Assembly: GCA_025453855.1 (NCBI GenBank)
Contig: JALOPO010000015.1
Coordinates: 1-12,738 of the forward strand
Reading direction: 5' to 3'
DNA from: Gemmatimonadaceae bacterium
GTDB lineage: Bacteria; Gemmatimonadota; Gemmatimonadetes; Gemmatimonadales; Gemmatimonadaceae
Length of the DNA: 12,738 nucleotides
The translations under genes and the position numbers were made by a program. The notes beneath the pieces were generated by a model. The model had not been told where the DNA came from. It ran no database searches and worked only from the letters and a program-made list of their open reading frames with translations. Of this stretch, positions 6,277 to 12,738 are shown one piece after another (position 1 is the stretch's first letter; every line of letters starts with the position of its first letter).

Positions 6277-6762
6277 CACGGAACCGGAACCGGAACCGGC
6301 ACCCGGCCCCGTGAGCCGCTCCGCCGCGGCATGGATCGCGGCGCGGATGCGCTGGTACGCACCGCAGCGACAGAGGTTGCCACGCAGCGCGGTGTCGATC
6401 TCGCCATCGCTCGGCGCGCGATTGACGGCGAGGAGCGCACAGGCCGACATCACCTGTCCCGGCTGGCAGTAGCCGCACTGCACCACGTCCACCTGGTCCC
6501 AGGCCGCGAGCACCGCGTCGGCGACGGGACCTTCCACGCCATGGATCGTGGTGATCGCCTTGCCCTGCGCGGCCGAGACGGGGAGGACGCAGGCGCGCGT
6601 CGCGGCGCCGTTCACGTGCACCGTGCACGCGCCGCAGAGCGCCTGGCCGCAGCCGAACTTGGGGCCCGTGTTCGCGAGCACGTCGCGCAGCACCCAGAGG
6701 AGCGGCATCGACGGATCGACGTCGAGCTCGTGACGCGTGCCGTCCACGGTGATGGTGATCAT
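6259..6762 (-). CDS. iorA: [2Fe-2S] subunit of an isoquinoline 1-oxidoreductase-type molybdenum hydroxylase
   Basis: 167 residues. It passes electrons from the molybdenum subunit through two [2Fe-2S] clusters. The plant-ferredoxin-type cluster uses C38, C43, C46 and C58 (CGQALCGAC ... C). The second, all-helical domain uses C96, C99, C131 and C133 (CGYC ... CRC). All eight ligands are present. The fold normally ends near residue 150 (AAERL). The extra tail TGPGAGSGSGSVRGTAG lies in repeat DNA and its stop codon is inside a repeat unit. The start ATG overlaps the stop of the upstream large subunit (ATGA), so the two are translationally coupled. It has no signal peptide; as in related enzymes it is probably carried out with the Tat-exported partner. 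The family also includes aldehyde and nicotinate-type oxidoreductases, so the true substrate is unknown; the symbol denotes the family only. Confidence 0.92.
   Translation of the reverse strand: MITITVDGTRHELDVDPSMPLLWVLRDVLANTGPKFGCGQALCGACTVHVNGAATRACVLPVSAAQGKAITTIHGVEGPVADAVLAAWDQVDVVQCGYCQPGQVMSACALLAVNRAPSDGEIDTALRGNLCRCGAYQRIRAAIHAAAERLTGPGAGSGSGSVRGTAG
6279..6296. repeat. CGGAAC hexamer repeated three times inside a coding end
   Basis: Three perfect CGGAAC units are followed by CGGCAC. Read on the minus strand they encode Gly-Ser three times (residues 156-161 of the iron-sulfur subunit). Three units of a hexamer can gain or lose copies without changing frame. Confidence 0.8.
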
Positions 6763-9062
6763 GTGGCTGCCGGCGTGACGGGAAGCGGGACGGAGTCCGG
6801 GAGGCGCAGCGGCAGTGTGCGCAGCCGCACGCCGGTGAGTGCGAACAGCGCGTTGGCCACGGCGGGCGCCACCGGCGGCAGCCCCGGCTCGCCGAGCCCC
6901 TCGGGATGCCCGGCGCTCTCGAGGACGTGCACCGCGACGACCGGGATCTCCGGCAGGCGCAGCGGGCGGATGGTGTCGAAGTTGCCCTCGCGCACGCGTC
7001 CCGTGTCGATGGTCACCTCGCCATTAAGTGCCGCGGCGAGACCGAAGACGACGCCGCTCTCGACCTGCTGCGCGATGTGGTTGGGGTTCACCGCGATGCC
7101 GCAGTCGAGCGCACAGGTCACGCGATGCACGCGCGGGCGGCGATCGGGGCCGATCGACAGCTCGACCACCTGGCCGACGGTGGTGCCGAACGACGTGTGC
7201 AGCGCCACGCCGCGGGCGACCGGCGCGCCGTCGGGCGCCGGCGACGTGGGCGTCCCCCACCCCGACTCGCGCGCCACGCGCTCCAGCACCGCGCGCTGGC
7301 GCGGATGGTTCGCGAGGAGCACGCGCCGGAAGTCGACCGGGTCGCGCCGGGCCGCGTGCGCCGCCTCGTCGACGAACGACTCGGTGAAGAACGCCTGGTG
7401 CGAGTGCCCGACGGCGCGCCAGAAGCCCACCGGGATCGGGAGGTCGACGTGCGTGTGCGTCACGCGCACCGACGGCACCTCGTAGCGCAGGTCGTAGCTC
7501 CCCTCGCTCTGCGTCTTGTCGATCCCCGGGAGGCCGATGTCGAAGTGCCGGCGGGCATACGCGCGCACCACCGATTGCGACGCCGAGTGCGCGAGCCACG
7601 CCGTGAGCTGCCCCTGCGCATCGAGGCCGGCGCGGAACCGTGCCACGCACGCCGGGCGGTAGAAGTCGTGCCGCGTGTCCTCCTCACGGCTCCAGACGAG
7701 CTGCACCGGCGTCCCGCGCACCGCGCGCGCCACGTGCGCCGCCTGCGCGATCACGTCGGTCTCGAGCCGGCGCCCGAAGCCGCCGCCGAGGTACTGCTCG
7801 TGGAGCACCACGCGCGCGGCGTCGATCCCGAGCACGCTCGCGATCGCATCGCGCGCGAGACCGGGGACCTGCGTCCCGGCCCAGCACTCGGCGCCGTCGT
7901 CGCGCACCACCACGGTGCAGTTCATCGGCTCCATGGTGACGTGCGCGAGGTACGGGGCGCGATAGGTCGCGTCGAGCCGTGTCGCCGCACCATCGAGCGC
8001 GGCGGTCGCATCGCCGACGCTGTGGTAGGCGAAGCCGTCATCGGCGGCGACCGCGGTCTCGAGTGCGCGCGTGACGTCGGCCGACGAGATCGTCGCCGCG
8101 GGGCCGTCGTCCCACGTGACGTCGAGTGCGGCCAGCGCCTGGCGCGCCTGCCAGTGCGAGGTGGCGATGATCGCCACGCCCCCCGTGCTCCCGCGGAGCG
8201 GCGGGACGATCGTCACCGCGCGCACGCCCGGCATCGCACGCGCCTTCGTGTCGTCCACACGCGTCGCGTGGCCACCCAGCACCGGCGCATGCACGATCGC
8301 CGCGTGCAGCATCCCCGCCGGCCGCACGTCGATCGCGAAGGTGGCGCGGCCACGCGCCTTGTCGCCGCGCTCGATGCGCGGCTGCGCCGTGCCGATGAGC
8401 CGGAAGTCGCGCGGCGCCTTGAGCGCGACCGTTCCGGGCGAAGCGAGCGGCGTCGCGCTCGCGACGAGCGCACCGTAGCCGATCGTGCGACCGTCGCGGT
8501 GCCGCACCACGCCGTTCGCGGTGGTGCAGTCACTCGCGTCCGCCTTCCACGCGCGCGCCGCCGTCTGCACCAGCTGCGCCCGCGCGGTGGCGGCGGCCAG
8601 TCGCATCGGTTCCCAGCAGTCCTTCACGCTGCTCGACCCGCCGGTCATCATCACGCCGACCTCGCGCATCGACTTGGCGGTGAGCCACGCCATCGTGCGA
8701 CGGATCACGCCGTCGTCGTCGGGATGGAACGGGAGCCCGTCGACGATGGTGGCGACGTTGTTGTAGATGCGATCGATCCCGGTGTGCGCGACGCGCATCG
8801 TCGCCCAGTCGGCGTCGAGCTCCTCGGCGATGACCATCGCCAGCGCGGTGTGGATCCCCTGCCCCATCTCGGCCTTGGGCACGTAGGCCGTGACGTGCCC
8901 GTCGGTCCCGATCGCGAGCCAGCCGTTGAGCGGCACCTCGCCATCGTGCGGCGGGAGCGGCGCCGACGGCGTGATGCGCTGCCGCGGCGGGAGCAGCCCC
9001 CAGCCGAGCACCAGCGCCCCGGTGGCACCGAGCCCCGCGAGCAGGAAGGTGCGGCGCTTCAT
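6759..9062 (-). CDS. iorB: Molybdopterin-binding subunit of an isoquinoline 1-oxidoreductase-type hydroxylase, Tat-exported
   Basis: 767 residues, the normal size for IorB-type subunits of the xanthine oxidase family. These hydroxylate N-heterocycles or oxidise aldehydes with water as the oxygen source at a Mo-cytosine-dinucleotide-type cofactor. The N-terminus is a twin-arginine signal, MKRRTFLLAG followed by a hydrophobic run to about residue 24, so it acts in the periplasm, probably membrane-anchored. Cofactor motifs are MGQGIHT (66-72), LGGGFGRR (425-432), VGHSHQAFFTES (551-562) and GLGEPGLPPVAPAVANA (722-738), with the catalytic glutamate E725. GGGFGRR rather than GGGFGGK is the IorB form. 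The ATG at 9060-9062 was chosen because it starts the Tat signal, although no Shine-Dalgarno is seen. The usual companions, a c-type cytochrome subunit and an XdhC-like maturation protein, are not in view. The substrate cannot be told from sequence. Confidence 0.93.
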   Translation of the reverse strand: MKRRTFLLAGLGATGALVLGWGLLPPRQRITPSAPLPPHDGEVPLNGWLAIGTDGHVTAYVPKAEMGQGIHTALAMVIAEELDADWATMRVAHTGIDRIYNNVATIVDGLPFHPDDDGVIRRTMAWLTAKSMREVGVMMTGGSSSVKDCWEPMRLAAATARAQLVQTAARAWKADASDCTTANGVVRHRDGRTIGYGALVASATPLASPGTVALKAPRDFRLIGTAQPRIERGDKARGRATFAIDVRPAGMLHAAIVHAPVLGGHATRVDDTKARAMPGVRAVTIVPPLRGSTGGVAIIATSHWQARQALAALDVTWDDGPAATISSADVTRALETAVAADDGFAYHSVGDATAALDGAATRLDATYRAPYLAHVTMEPMNCTVVVRDDGAECWAGTQVPGLARDAIASVLGIDAARVVLHEQYLGGGFGRRLETDVIAQAAHVARAVRGTPVQLVWSREEDTRHDFYRPACVARFRAGLDAQGQLTAWLAHSASQSVVRAYARRHFDIGLPGIDKTQSEGSYDLRYEVPSVRVTHTHVDLPIPVGFWRAVGHSHQAFFTESFVDEAAHAARRDPVDFRRVLLANHPRQRAVLERVARESGWGTPTSPAPDGAPVARGVALHTSFGTTVGQVVELSIGPDRRPRVHRVTCALDCGIAVNPNHIAQQVESGVVFGLAAALNGEVTIDTGRVREGNFDTIRPLRLPEIPVVAVHVLESAGHPEGLGEPGLPPVAPAVANALFALTGVRLRTLPLRLPDSVPLPVTPAAT

Positions 9063-9107
9063 CGCGGGCGCGAGCGAGATGACGACATGGCTGCGGCGGC
9101 GCCGACG

Positions 9108-9139
9108 GCCGTGCGACGCGCGCTTGCGCATCGCACGGC
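9108..9139 (-). terminator. Hairpin between the unknown secreted protein and the hydroxylase genes
   Basis: GCCGTGCGA (9108-9116) pairs with TCGCACGGC (9131-9139). After one mismatch a further 4 bp (9118-9121 with 9126-9129) close a tetraloop. It begins 7 nt after the stop of the upstream minus-strand gene. No U-tract follows on the minus strand, so it may be a partial terminator, a processing or stability element, or inert. Confidence 0.35.
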
Positions 9140-9146
9140 ACGCGCA

Positions 9147-9746
9147 TCACATCGTGGGCGTGAGCATGAGGTGCGCCTTGGGCGTGCCGGGGAACATCAG
9201 CCACGGCCCCTTGCCCGGCTTGTCGCTCAGCCCCGTGCTCTGCACGGTCGCGTACGGCATGTAGAGCACGTAGAGGGGGCGCGCGCCGGTGAGCGTGCGC
9301 GCCGCCGGATCCCACGTGCCGCCGGTGAGCGAGTAGAGCGACCAGGCGCCGCGCGGGAGCGCGAGGCGGCCGCTGCGCACCTCGCGAAAGCGCACGCTGT
9401 CCACCTGGTCGCCCGTGGTGCCGGCGGCACGCAGCGCGCGACCACGCGCCATGAAGGGCTCGAGCGCCTTGTGGTAGCAGGCGACGTGGAAGCGTGCCGC
9501 CTCGGCGGGATCGTCGGCGAGGCAGTGCATGTCGTTCGTGCCGGCGCGGAGCGTCACGAGCTTTCCGCCGGCGTCGTAGCCGAGCACCATCGCGCCGTCG
9601 CGCAGCTCGGGCGGGAGCGGCTGCACGGCGGCGGCGACCTGCTCGGCCGCCGGCGGAATCGTGACGGGGGCCGACGCCGCGGCCGCCGGGGCCTGGGCCG
9701 CGAGCGGCGCGACGATGCAGAGCAGGGCGAGGACGCGGAATGTCAT
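9147..9746 (-). CDS. Small secreted protein of unknown function
   Basis: 199 residues from the ATG at 9746. A signal peptide is evident: MTFRVLALLCIVAPLAAQA with a likely cut after AQA. An Ala/Pro-rich linker (to about 45) leads to a compact domain of about 150 residues. Its conserved-looking features are VLGYDAGGKLVTLRAGTND (54-72), two cysteines (C75 and C90) that could pair, ACYHKALEPFMARGR (89-103), SVRFREVRSGRL (117-128), and the end PLYVLYMPYATVQSTGL ... PWLMFPGTPKAHLM. It resembles, from memory, uncharacterised secreted proteins of soil bacteria with a LVTLR...N...CLxD signature; I cannot name a family. No catalytic motif is recognised. An in-frame ATG 16 codons upstream (9792-9794) would give an unusual N-terminus and is disfavoured. 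It lies 84 nt upstream of the molybdenum hydroxylase genes on the same strand, with a hairpin between. Confidence 0.8.
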   Translation of the reverse strand: MTFRVLALLCIVAPLAAQAPAAAASAPVTIPPAAEQVAAAVQPLPPELRDGAMVLGYDAGGKLVTLRAGTNDMHCLADDPAEAARFHVACYHKALEPFMARGRALRAAGTTGDQVDSVRFREVRSGRLALPRGAWSLYSLTGGTWDPAARTLTGARPLYVLYMPYATVQSTGLSDKPGKGPWLMFPGTPKAHLMLTPTM

Positions 9747-9843
9747 CGGAAGGCGGGATCGTGGTGGCGGCGGGGACGCAGGGGCGGCGTGCATGATGCC
9801 AGCCTGCGCGCCCGCTGTCGACGGCGCCGCCGGACGCACATGG

Positions 9844-11025
9844 TCACGCATCGAGCAGGTCGAGCGCGCGCGCGAACGCCGCGGGCGTCGTGTACCAGTG
9901 GGGCGACAGGCGCACGCACCCCTCGCGGACCGAGTGCATCACGCCCGCCGCGCGCAGCCGCGCGGACGTGCCCGCCACGTCCGGCGGGACGAACGCGAGG
10001 ACACCGGCCCGCTGCGCCCGGGCTCGCGGCGTCACGAGTCGCACGTGCGGGTGCGCGTCGACCCAGGCCACCGCCTGGTCGCCGAGCGCCGCGATGTGCG
10101 CGGCCACCGCGTGCGGATCGAGCTCGAGGAAGAGCGCGAGCGACTCGTTCATGGCCGCGAAGTCCTGCATCGGGAGCGTGATCTGCTCGAAGCGGCGCGC
10201 GTCGCCGAACCAGTCCTCGCGGTAGTGGCACATGGCACCCAGGTCCTCGCTTCCCTCGGTCGCCATCCATCCCACCACCGGCGGCTCGAGCTGCGTCACG
10301 AGCTCGTCGCGCACGTAGGCGAAGGCGGTCCCCCACGGCGACTGCAGCCACTTCTGCGCGCCGCACGCGAGCACGTCGATCCCCGCCGCCTTCACGTCGA
10401 GCGGGAGCGCGCCAAGTCCCTGGATCGCGTCGACCGTGAACCACGCCCCGCGCGCGCGGCAGGCGGCGCCGATCGCGGCAAGGTCGAGTCGCGCGCCGCT
10501 CCAGAAGCTCACCCAGCTCACCGCCACGCCGCGCACGCGCGGGTGCGTCGCGATCGCCTGCAGGAGCGCCGCCTCCTCGGGCACGCCATCCACCAGCGGG
10601 AGGCGGACCACCGTTGCCCCGGTGCGACGCGCGCGCACCAGCCACGGGAAGACGTTGGCCGGGAACTCGCCGTCGGGCATGAGCACCACGTCCCCCGCCT
10701 CGAGCGGGAGCGCGAAGGCCGCCAGGTTGAGCCCGTGCGTCGTGTTGGTGGTGAGCGCGATCTCGCGCGCACTCGCGCCGATGAGCCGCGCCGCCAGCTC
10801 GCGGCTGCGGGCCAGCACCGGGAAGAAGTGCTCGGCCTGCAGCTCCTGCGGGCGGTGGCGCAGCCGCGCGTAGCGCTCGAGCGCCGCCGCCCCCCGCCGC
10901 GGGATCGCGCCCGTCGAGGCATGATCGAGGTAGGTCGCGGCGCCGGCGTCGTCCATCCACGGGTACTCGATGGTGCGTGCGGCGGCGAAGGCCGGCACCA
11001 GGTCGTGCATGAGGGAGGTCGTCAT
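9844..11025 (-). CDS. Class V aminotransferase-fold PLP-dependent enzyme
   Basis: 393 residues, fold type I. The Schiff-base lysine is K225 in CGAQKWLQSPWG. VDAIQGLG (198-205) supplies D199, which would contact the pyridine nitrogen, and Q202. TTNTTHGLN (92-100) is the phosphate/ring-stacking region, with H98 near the expected ring-stacking position. The C-terminus CVRLSPHWYTTPAAFARAL is the usual small-domain end of isopenicillin N epimerase/cysteine-desulfurase-like members. The mobile-loop catalytic cysteine of IscS/SufS is not recognisable, so a true Fe-S cysteine desulfurase is unlikely; an aminotransferase, lyase or epimerase is more likely. The substrate is unknown. The ATG at 11025 is 4 nt past the stop of the permease gene and has no Shine-Dalgarno, which suggests translation by re-initiation; a second ATG five codons inside is possible. 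Confidence 0.9.
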   Translation of the reverse strand: MTTSLMHDLVPAFAAARTIEYPWMDDAGAATYLDHASTGAIPRRGAAALERYARLRHRPQELQAEHFFPVLARSRELAARLIGASAREIALTTNTTHGLNLAAFALPLEAGDVVLMPDGEFPANVFPWLVRARRTGATVVRLPLVDGVPEEAALLQAIATHPRVRGVAVSWVSFWSGARLDLAAIGAACRARGAWFTVDAIQGLGALPLDVKAAGIDVLACGAQKWLQSPWGTAFAYVRDELVTQLEPPVVGWMATEGSEDLGAMCHYREDWFGDARRFEQITLPMQDFAAMNESLALFLELDPHAVAAHIAALGDQAVAWVDAHPHVRLVTPRARAQRAGVLAFVPPDVAGTSARLRAAGVMHSVREGCVRLSPHWYTTPAAFARALDLLDA

Positions 11026-11029
11026 CGCA

Positions 11030-11896
11030 TCACGCGGGAAGCGGGTGGTCGACGGTGCGCGCGAGGCGCCGTGCCGCGTGGCGCGGATCGTTCGCGTCGC
11101 GGAGCGCATCGCCGAGCAGGTTGAAGGCGAGGACGCTCGCGCCGATGGCGAATCCGGGCGCGAGCGAGGTCCACGGCGCGCGACGGAGCTGCGCGAGGTC
11201 GCGCGCGTCGGCGATCATCCCGCCCCAGCTCGGGTTCGGCGGCTGCACGCCGAGCCCGAGGAACGAGAGCGACGACTCGGCCATGATCGCCGCGGCGATG
11301 CCGAGCGTCCCGGCGATCACCAGCGGGCTCGCGACCGCCGGCAGCACGTGGCGCGCGAGGATGCGCACGTCGCCGGCGCCGAGCGCGCGCGCCGCCTGCA
11401 CGTGGTCGAGCGTGCGCACCACCAGCACCTGCCCGCGCACGAGACGCGCCACGCCGGCCCACCCCACGATCCCGATGGTGAGCGTCACCACGCCGAGCGA
11501 CGGCTGCAGCGCGGCGACCATCGCGATCAGGAGGAGGAGCGTGGGGAAGGCGAGCGTCACGTCGGCGAGTCGCATCACCACGTCGTCGAGCCAGCGGCCG
11601 TAGTAGCCGGCGACGAGCCCCGCGACGCCACCGAGCGCGAGGGCGATCGACTGCGCCCCGACGCCGACACCAAGCGAGACGCGCGCGCCGTGCACGAGGC
11701 GCGCCCAGACGTCGCGGCCGAGGAGGTCGGTGCCGAGCCAGTGCGCGGCACCGGGACGCGCGAGCGCATTGCCGAGATCGACCGCCACCGGATCGTGGCG
11801 TGCGATGAGCGGCGCGAGCAGCGCCGCCAGCGCGAGCACGACGAGCAGCGCGAGCCCGGTGCGCCCGCGACCGTCGCGCAGGATCGTCTGCAGCAT
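11030..11896 (-). CDS. ABC transporter permease, OppC/DppC-like (peptide/nickel family)
   Basis: 288 residues. It is an inner-membrane permease subunit of the dipeptide/oligopeptide/nickel import family. The first membrane helix is about 13-33, followed by the OppC N-terminal signature HWLGTDLLGRDVWARLVHG (52-70). The core has helices near 74-98, 113-132, 138-152, 190-206 and 245-262. The cytoplasmic EAA-type loop that docks on the ATPase is AARALGAGDVRILARHVLP (168-186), and the periplasmic segment SSLSFLGLGVQPPNPSWGGM (208-227) is typical. Normally such a protein pairs with an OppB-type permease, two ATPases and a binding protein; none of these is in the window. It sits 5 nt after the acyltransferase stop and 4 nt before the PLP enzyme, so the three are almost certainly one transcript. 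The start has no Shine-Dalgarno. Confidence 0.95.
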   Translation of the reverse strand: MLQTILRDGRGRTGLALLVVLALAALLAPLIARHDPVAVDLGNALARPGAAHWLGTDLLGRDVWARLVHGARVSLGVGVGAQSIALALGGVAGLVAGYYGRWLDDVVMRLADVTLAFPTLLLLIAMVAALQPSLGVVTLTIGIVGWAGVARLVRGQVLVVRTLDHVQAARALGAGDVRILARHVLPAVASPLVIAGTLGIAAAIMAESSLSFLGLGVQPPNPSWGGMIADARDLAQLRRAPWTSLAPGFAIGASVLAFNLLGDALRDANDPRHAARRLARTVDHPLPA

Positions 11897-11901
11897 CGCG
11901 G

Positions 11902-12738
11902 TCAGAGCCCCGGCGGGAGCGGTGGTGCGCCCTCGGGCTGCCGCTTCCAGCGCCGGTGCTGCCAGAAGTACTGCCCGGGATACTGCCGCACGTGCTCCTC
12001 GAGGCGACGCGTGTACGCGGCGACGAGCACCTCCACGTCATGCTCGCGATCGCCGGTCACCGTCACGTCCATCGGCTCGATCTTGAGGCGCGGGCGCTGC
12101 TGCTCGTCACGCACGCCGACCGCGAAGAGCACGGGGACGTTCATGCGCAGCGCGAAGACGGCCGGGCCGCGCGGCGTCTTGGCCATGCGCCCGAAGAAGG
12201 GCACGAAGGTGCTCGCGAGGCCGAGCACGCCCTGGTCGGCGAGGAGCCCGACGAAGCGTCCCTCCTTCACCGCGCGCGGGATGCGGCGCACCGCCTCGTC
12301 GTCGAAGACGATGGTGAGCCCCGAGACCTCGCGCACGCGCGTGAGGTAGCGCTCGAAGAGCGGATTGCCCATGTGGCGCGCGATCGCGTCGCACGGGAAG
12401 CCGTGCGCGGCGATGGCCGCTCCCGCGAGCTCCCAGTTGCCGGCGTGGCCGGCGACGATCACGCCGCCGCGCCCCGCGTCGTGGGCCGCCTGCAGGTGCT
12501 CGATCCCCTCGATCGGCGTGTAGTCGCGCACGGCGCTCCGGCCGCGCGCGCTCACCACCGCCGCCTCGATGGCGGTGCGCCCCAGGTTGTCGAAGGCGGC
12601 GCGCGCGGTGGCGCGCACCTGCGCGGGGGTGAAGTGCGGGAAGGCGAACGCCACCTGCGCCTCCACCGTCTTCGCGCGCACGCGGAACGGGCGGTACGCG
12701 AGCCGACCGAGCCACCCGCCGATCGCGGCCGCGACACG
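11902..12738 (-). CDS. LpxL/HtrB-like lipid A acyltransferase, N-terminus beyond the right edge
   Basis: 278 residues are visible; the frame stays open to position 12738, so the start is missing. The family adds a secondary acyl chain to lipid A precursors at the inner face of the inner membrane. The catalytic HX4E motif is HAGNWE (H98 and E103 of the visible part), preceded by GVIVAG. Further family features are GNPLFERYLTRVRE, GLLADQGVLG, FVPFFGRMAKTPRGPA, and the C-terminal YPGQYFWQHRRWKRQP. The first visible residues (IGGWLGRLAYRPFR) are the end of the usual N-terminal membrane segment, so only about 15-30 residues are likely missing. An internal GTG at 12681 would cut off this conserved segment and is not the start. 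It implies that the organism makes an acylated lipid A or a related outer-membrane lipid. Which acyl position it serves cannot be told. Confidence 0.93.
   Translation of the reverse strand, partial: RVAAAIGGWLGRLAYRPFRVRAKTVEAQVAFAFPHFTPAQVRATARAAFDNLGRTAIEAAVVSARGRSAVRDYTPIEGIEHLQAAHDAGRGGVIVAGHAGNWELAGAAIAAHGFPCDAIARHMGNPLFERYLTRVREVSGLTIVFDDEAVRRIPRAVKEGRFVGLLADQGVLGLASTFVPFFGRMAKTPRGPAVFALRMNVPVLFAVGVRDEQQRPRLKIEPMDVTVTGDREHDVEVLVAAYTRRLEEHVRQYPGQYFWQHRRWKRQPEGAPPLPPGL

Noticed and set aside
9063..9092. A 9-codon upstream frame (ATG at 9086-9088 on the minus strand) whose TGA overlaps the ATG of the large hydroxylase subunit
   Set aside because: It has no ribosome binding site and no attenuator-like codons. 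The overlap is suggestive of a leader peptide but easily arises by chance.
6906..10181. A 1091-codon open frame on the plus strand
   Set aside because: It runs antisense through the large hydroxylase subunit, the small secreted protein and into the PLP enzyme, with Arg/His/Ala-rich sequence and no recognisable fold. It is a GC-driven shadow.
9661..12349. Long plus-strand open frames of 487 and 459 codons
   Set aside because: They are antisense to the PLP enzyme, permease and acyltransferase, which have clear catalytic or family motifs; the frames themselves have none.

Overview
This is a GC-rich (roughly 70% GC by eye) bacterial chromosome segment with eight coding regions, two of them cut by the window edges. 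The proteins point to a diderm bacterium: a bifunctional-type penicillin-binding protein, a lipid A (LpxL-type) acyltransferase, a lipoprotein with a lipobox, a secreted TonB-plug-like protein and a Tat-exported molybdenum hydroxylase. The high GC, the secreted carboxypeptidase-regulatory/plug protein and the Ig-like-repeat lipoprotein suggest Gemmatimonadota. That is inference from general resemblance. No rRNA, tRNA, CRISPR array, transposase or phage gene was found.

Layout. Positions 1-893 (minus) hold the N-terminal part of a class A penicillin-binding protein, divergent from tyrS (985-2268, plus). TyrS is followed by a secreted plug-domain protein (2510-3559, plus) and a large lipoprotein with two Ig-like repeats (3881-5782, plus). 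Each of these two exported proteins has a clear Shine-Dalgarno sequence. Each plus-strand gene is followed by an inverted repeat; the one after the lipoprotein is the strongest (16 bp stem).

From 5783 to about 6296, between convergent genes, lies a patch of degenerate repeats. It has an 81-bp direct repeat (about 88% identical, 109 bp apart), a related motif family in the opposite orientation, a 20-bp tandem duplication and a CGGAAC hexamer run. The patch runs into the 3' end of the next gene and supplies its last 10-15 codons and its stop.

From 12738 back to 6259 all genes are on the minus strand. An LpxL-like acyltransferase, an OppC/DppC-like ABC permease and a class V PLP-dependent enzyme are packed with gaps of only 4-5 nt. 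After a 97-nt gap come a small secreted protein of unknown function, the Tat-exported molybdopterin subunit of an isoquinoline 1-oxidoreductase-type hydroxylase, and its [2Fe-2S] subunit, joined by an ATGA overlap. The last two form one periplasmic enzyme. The small secreted protein may be its partner or simply a neighbour, because a hairpin sits between them. The permease has no second permease, ATPase or binding protein in view.

Nothing here is clearly a new defence or mobile system. The best candidates for follow-up are the repeat patch with its invasion of a coding region, the unknown secreted protein beside the molybdenum hydroxylase, the unassigned C-terminal half of the lipoprotein, and the orphan permease.
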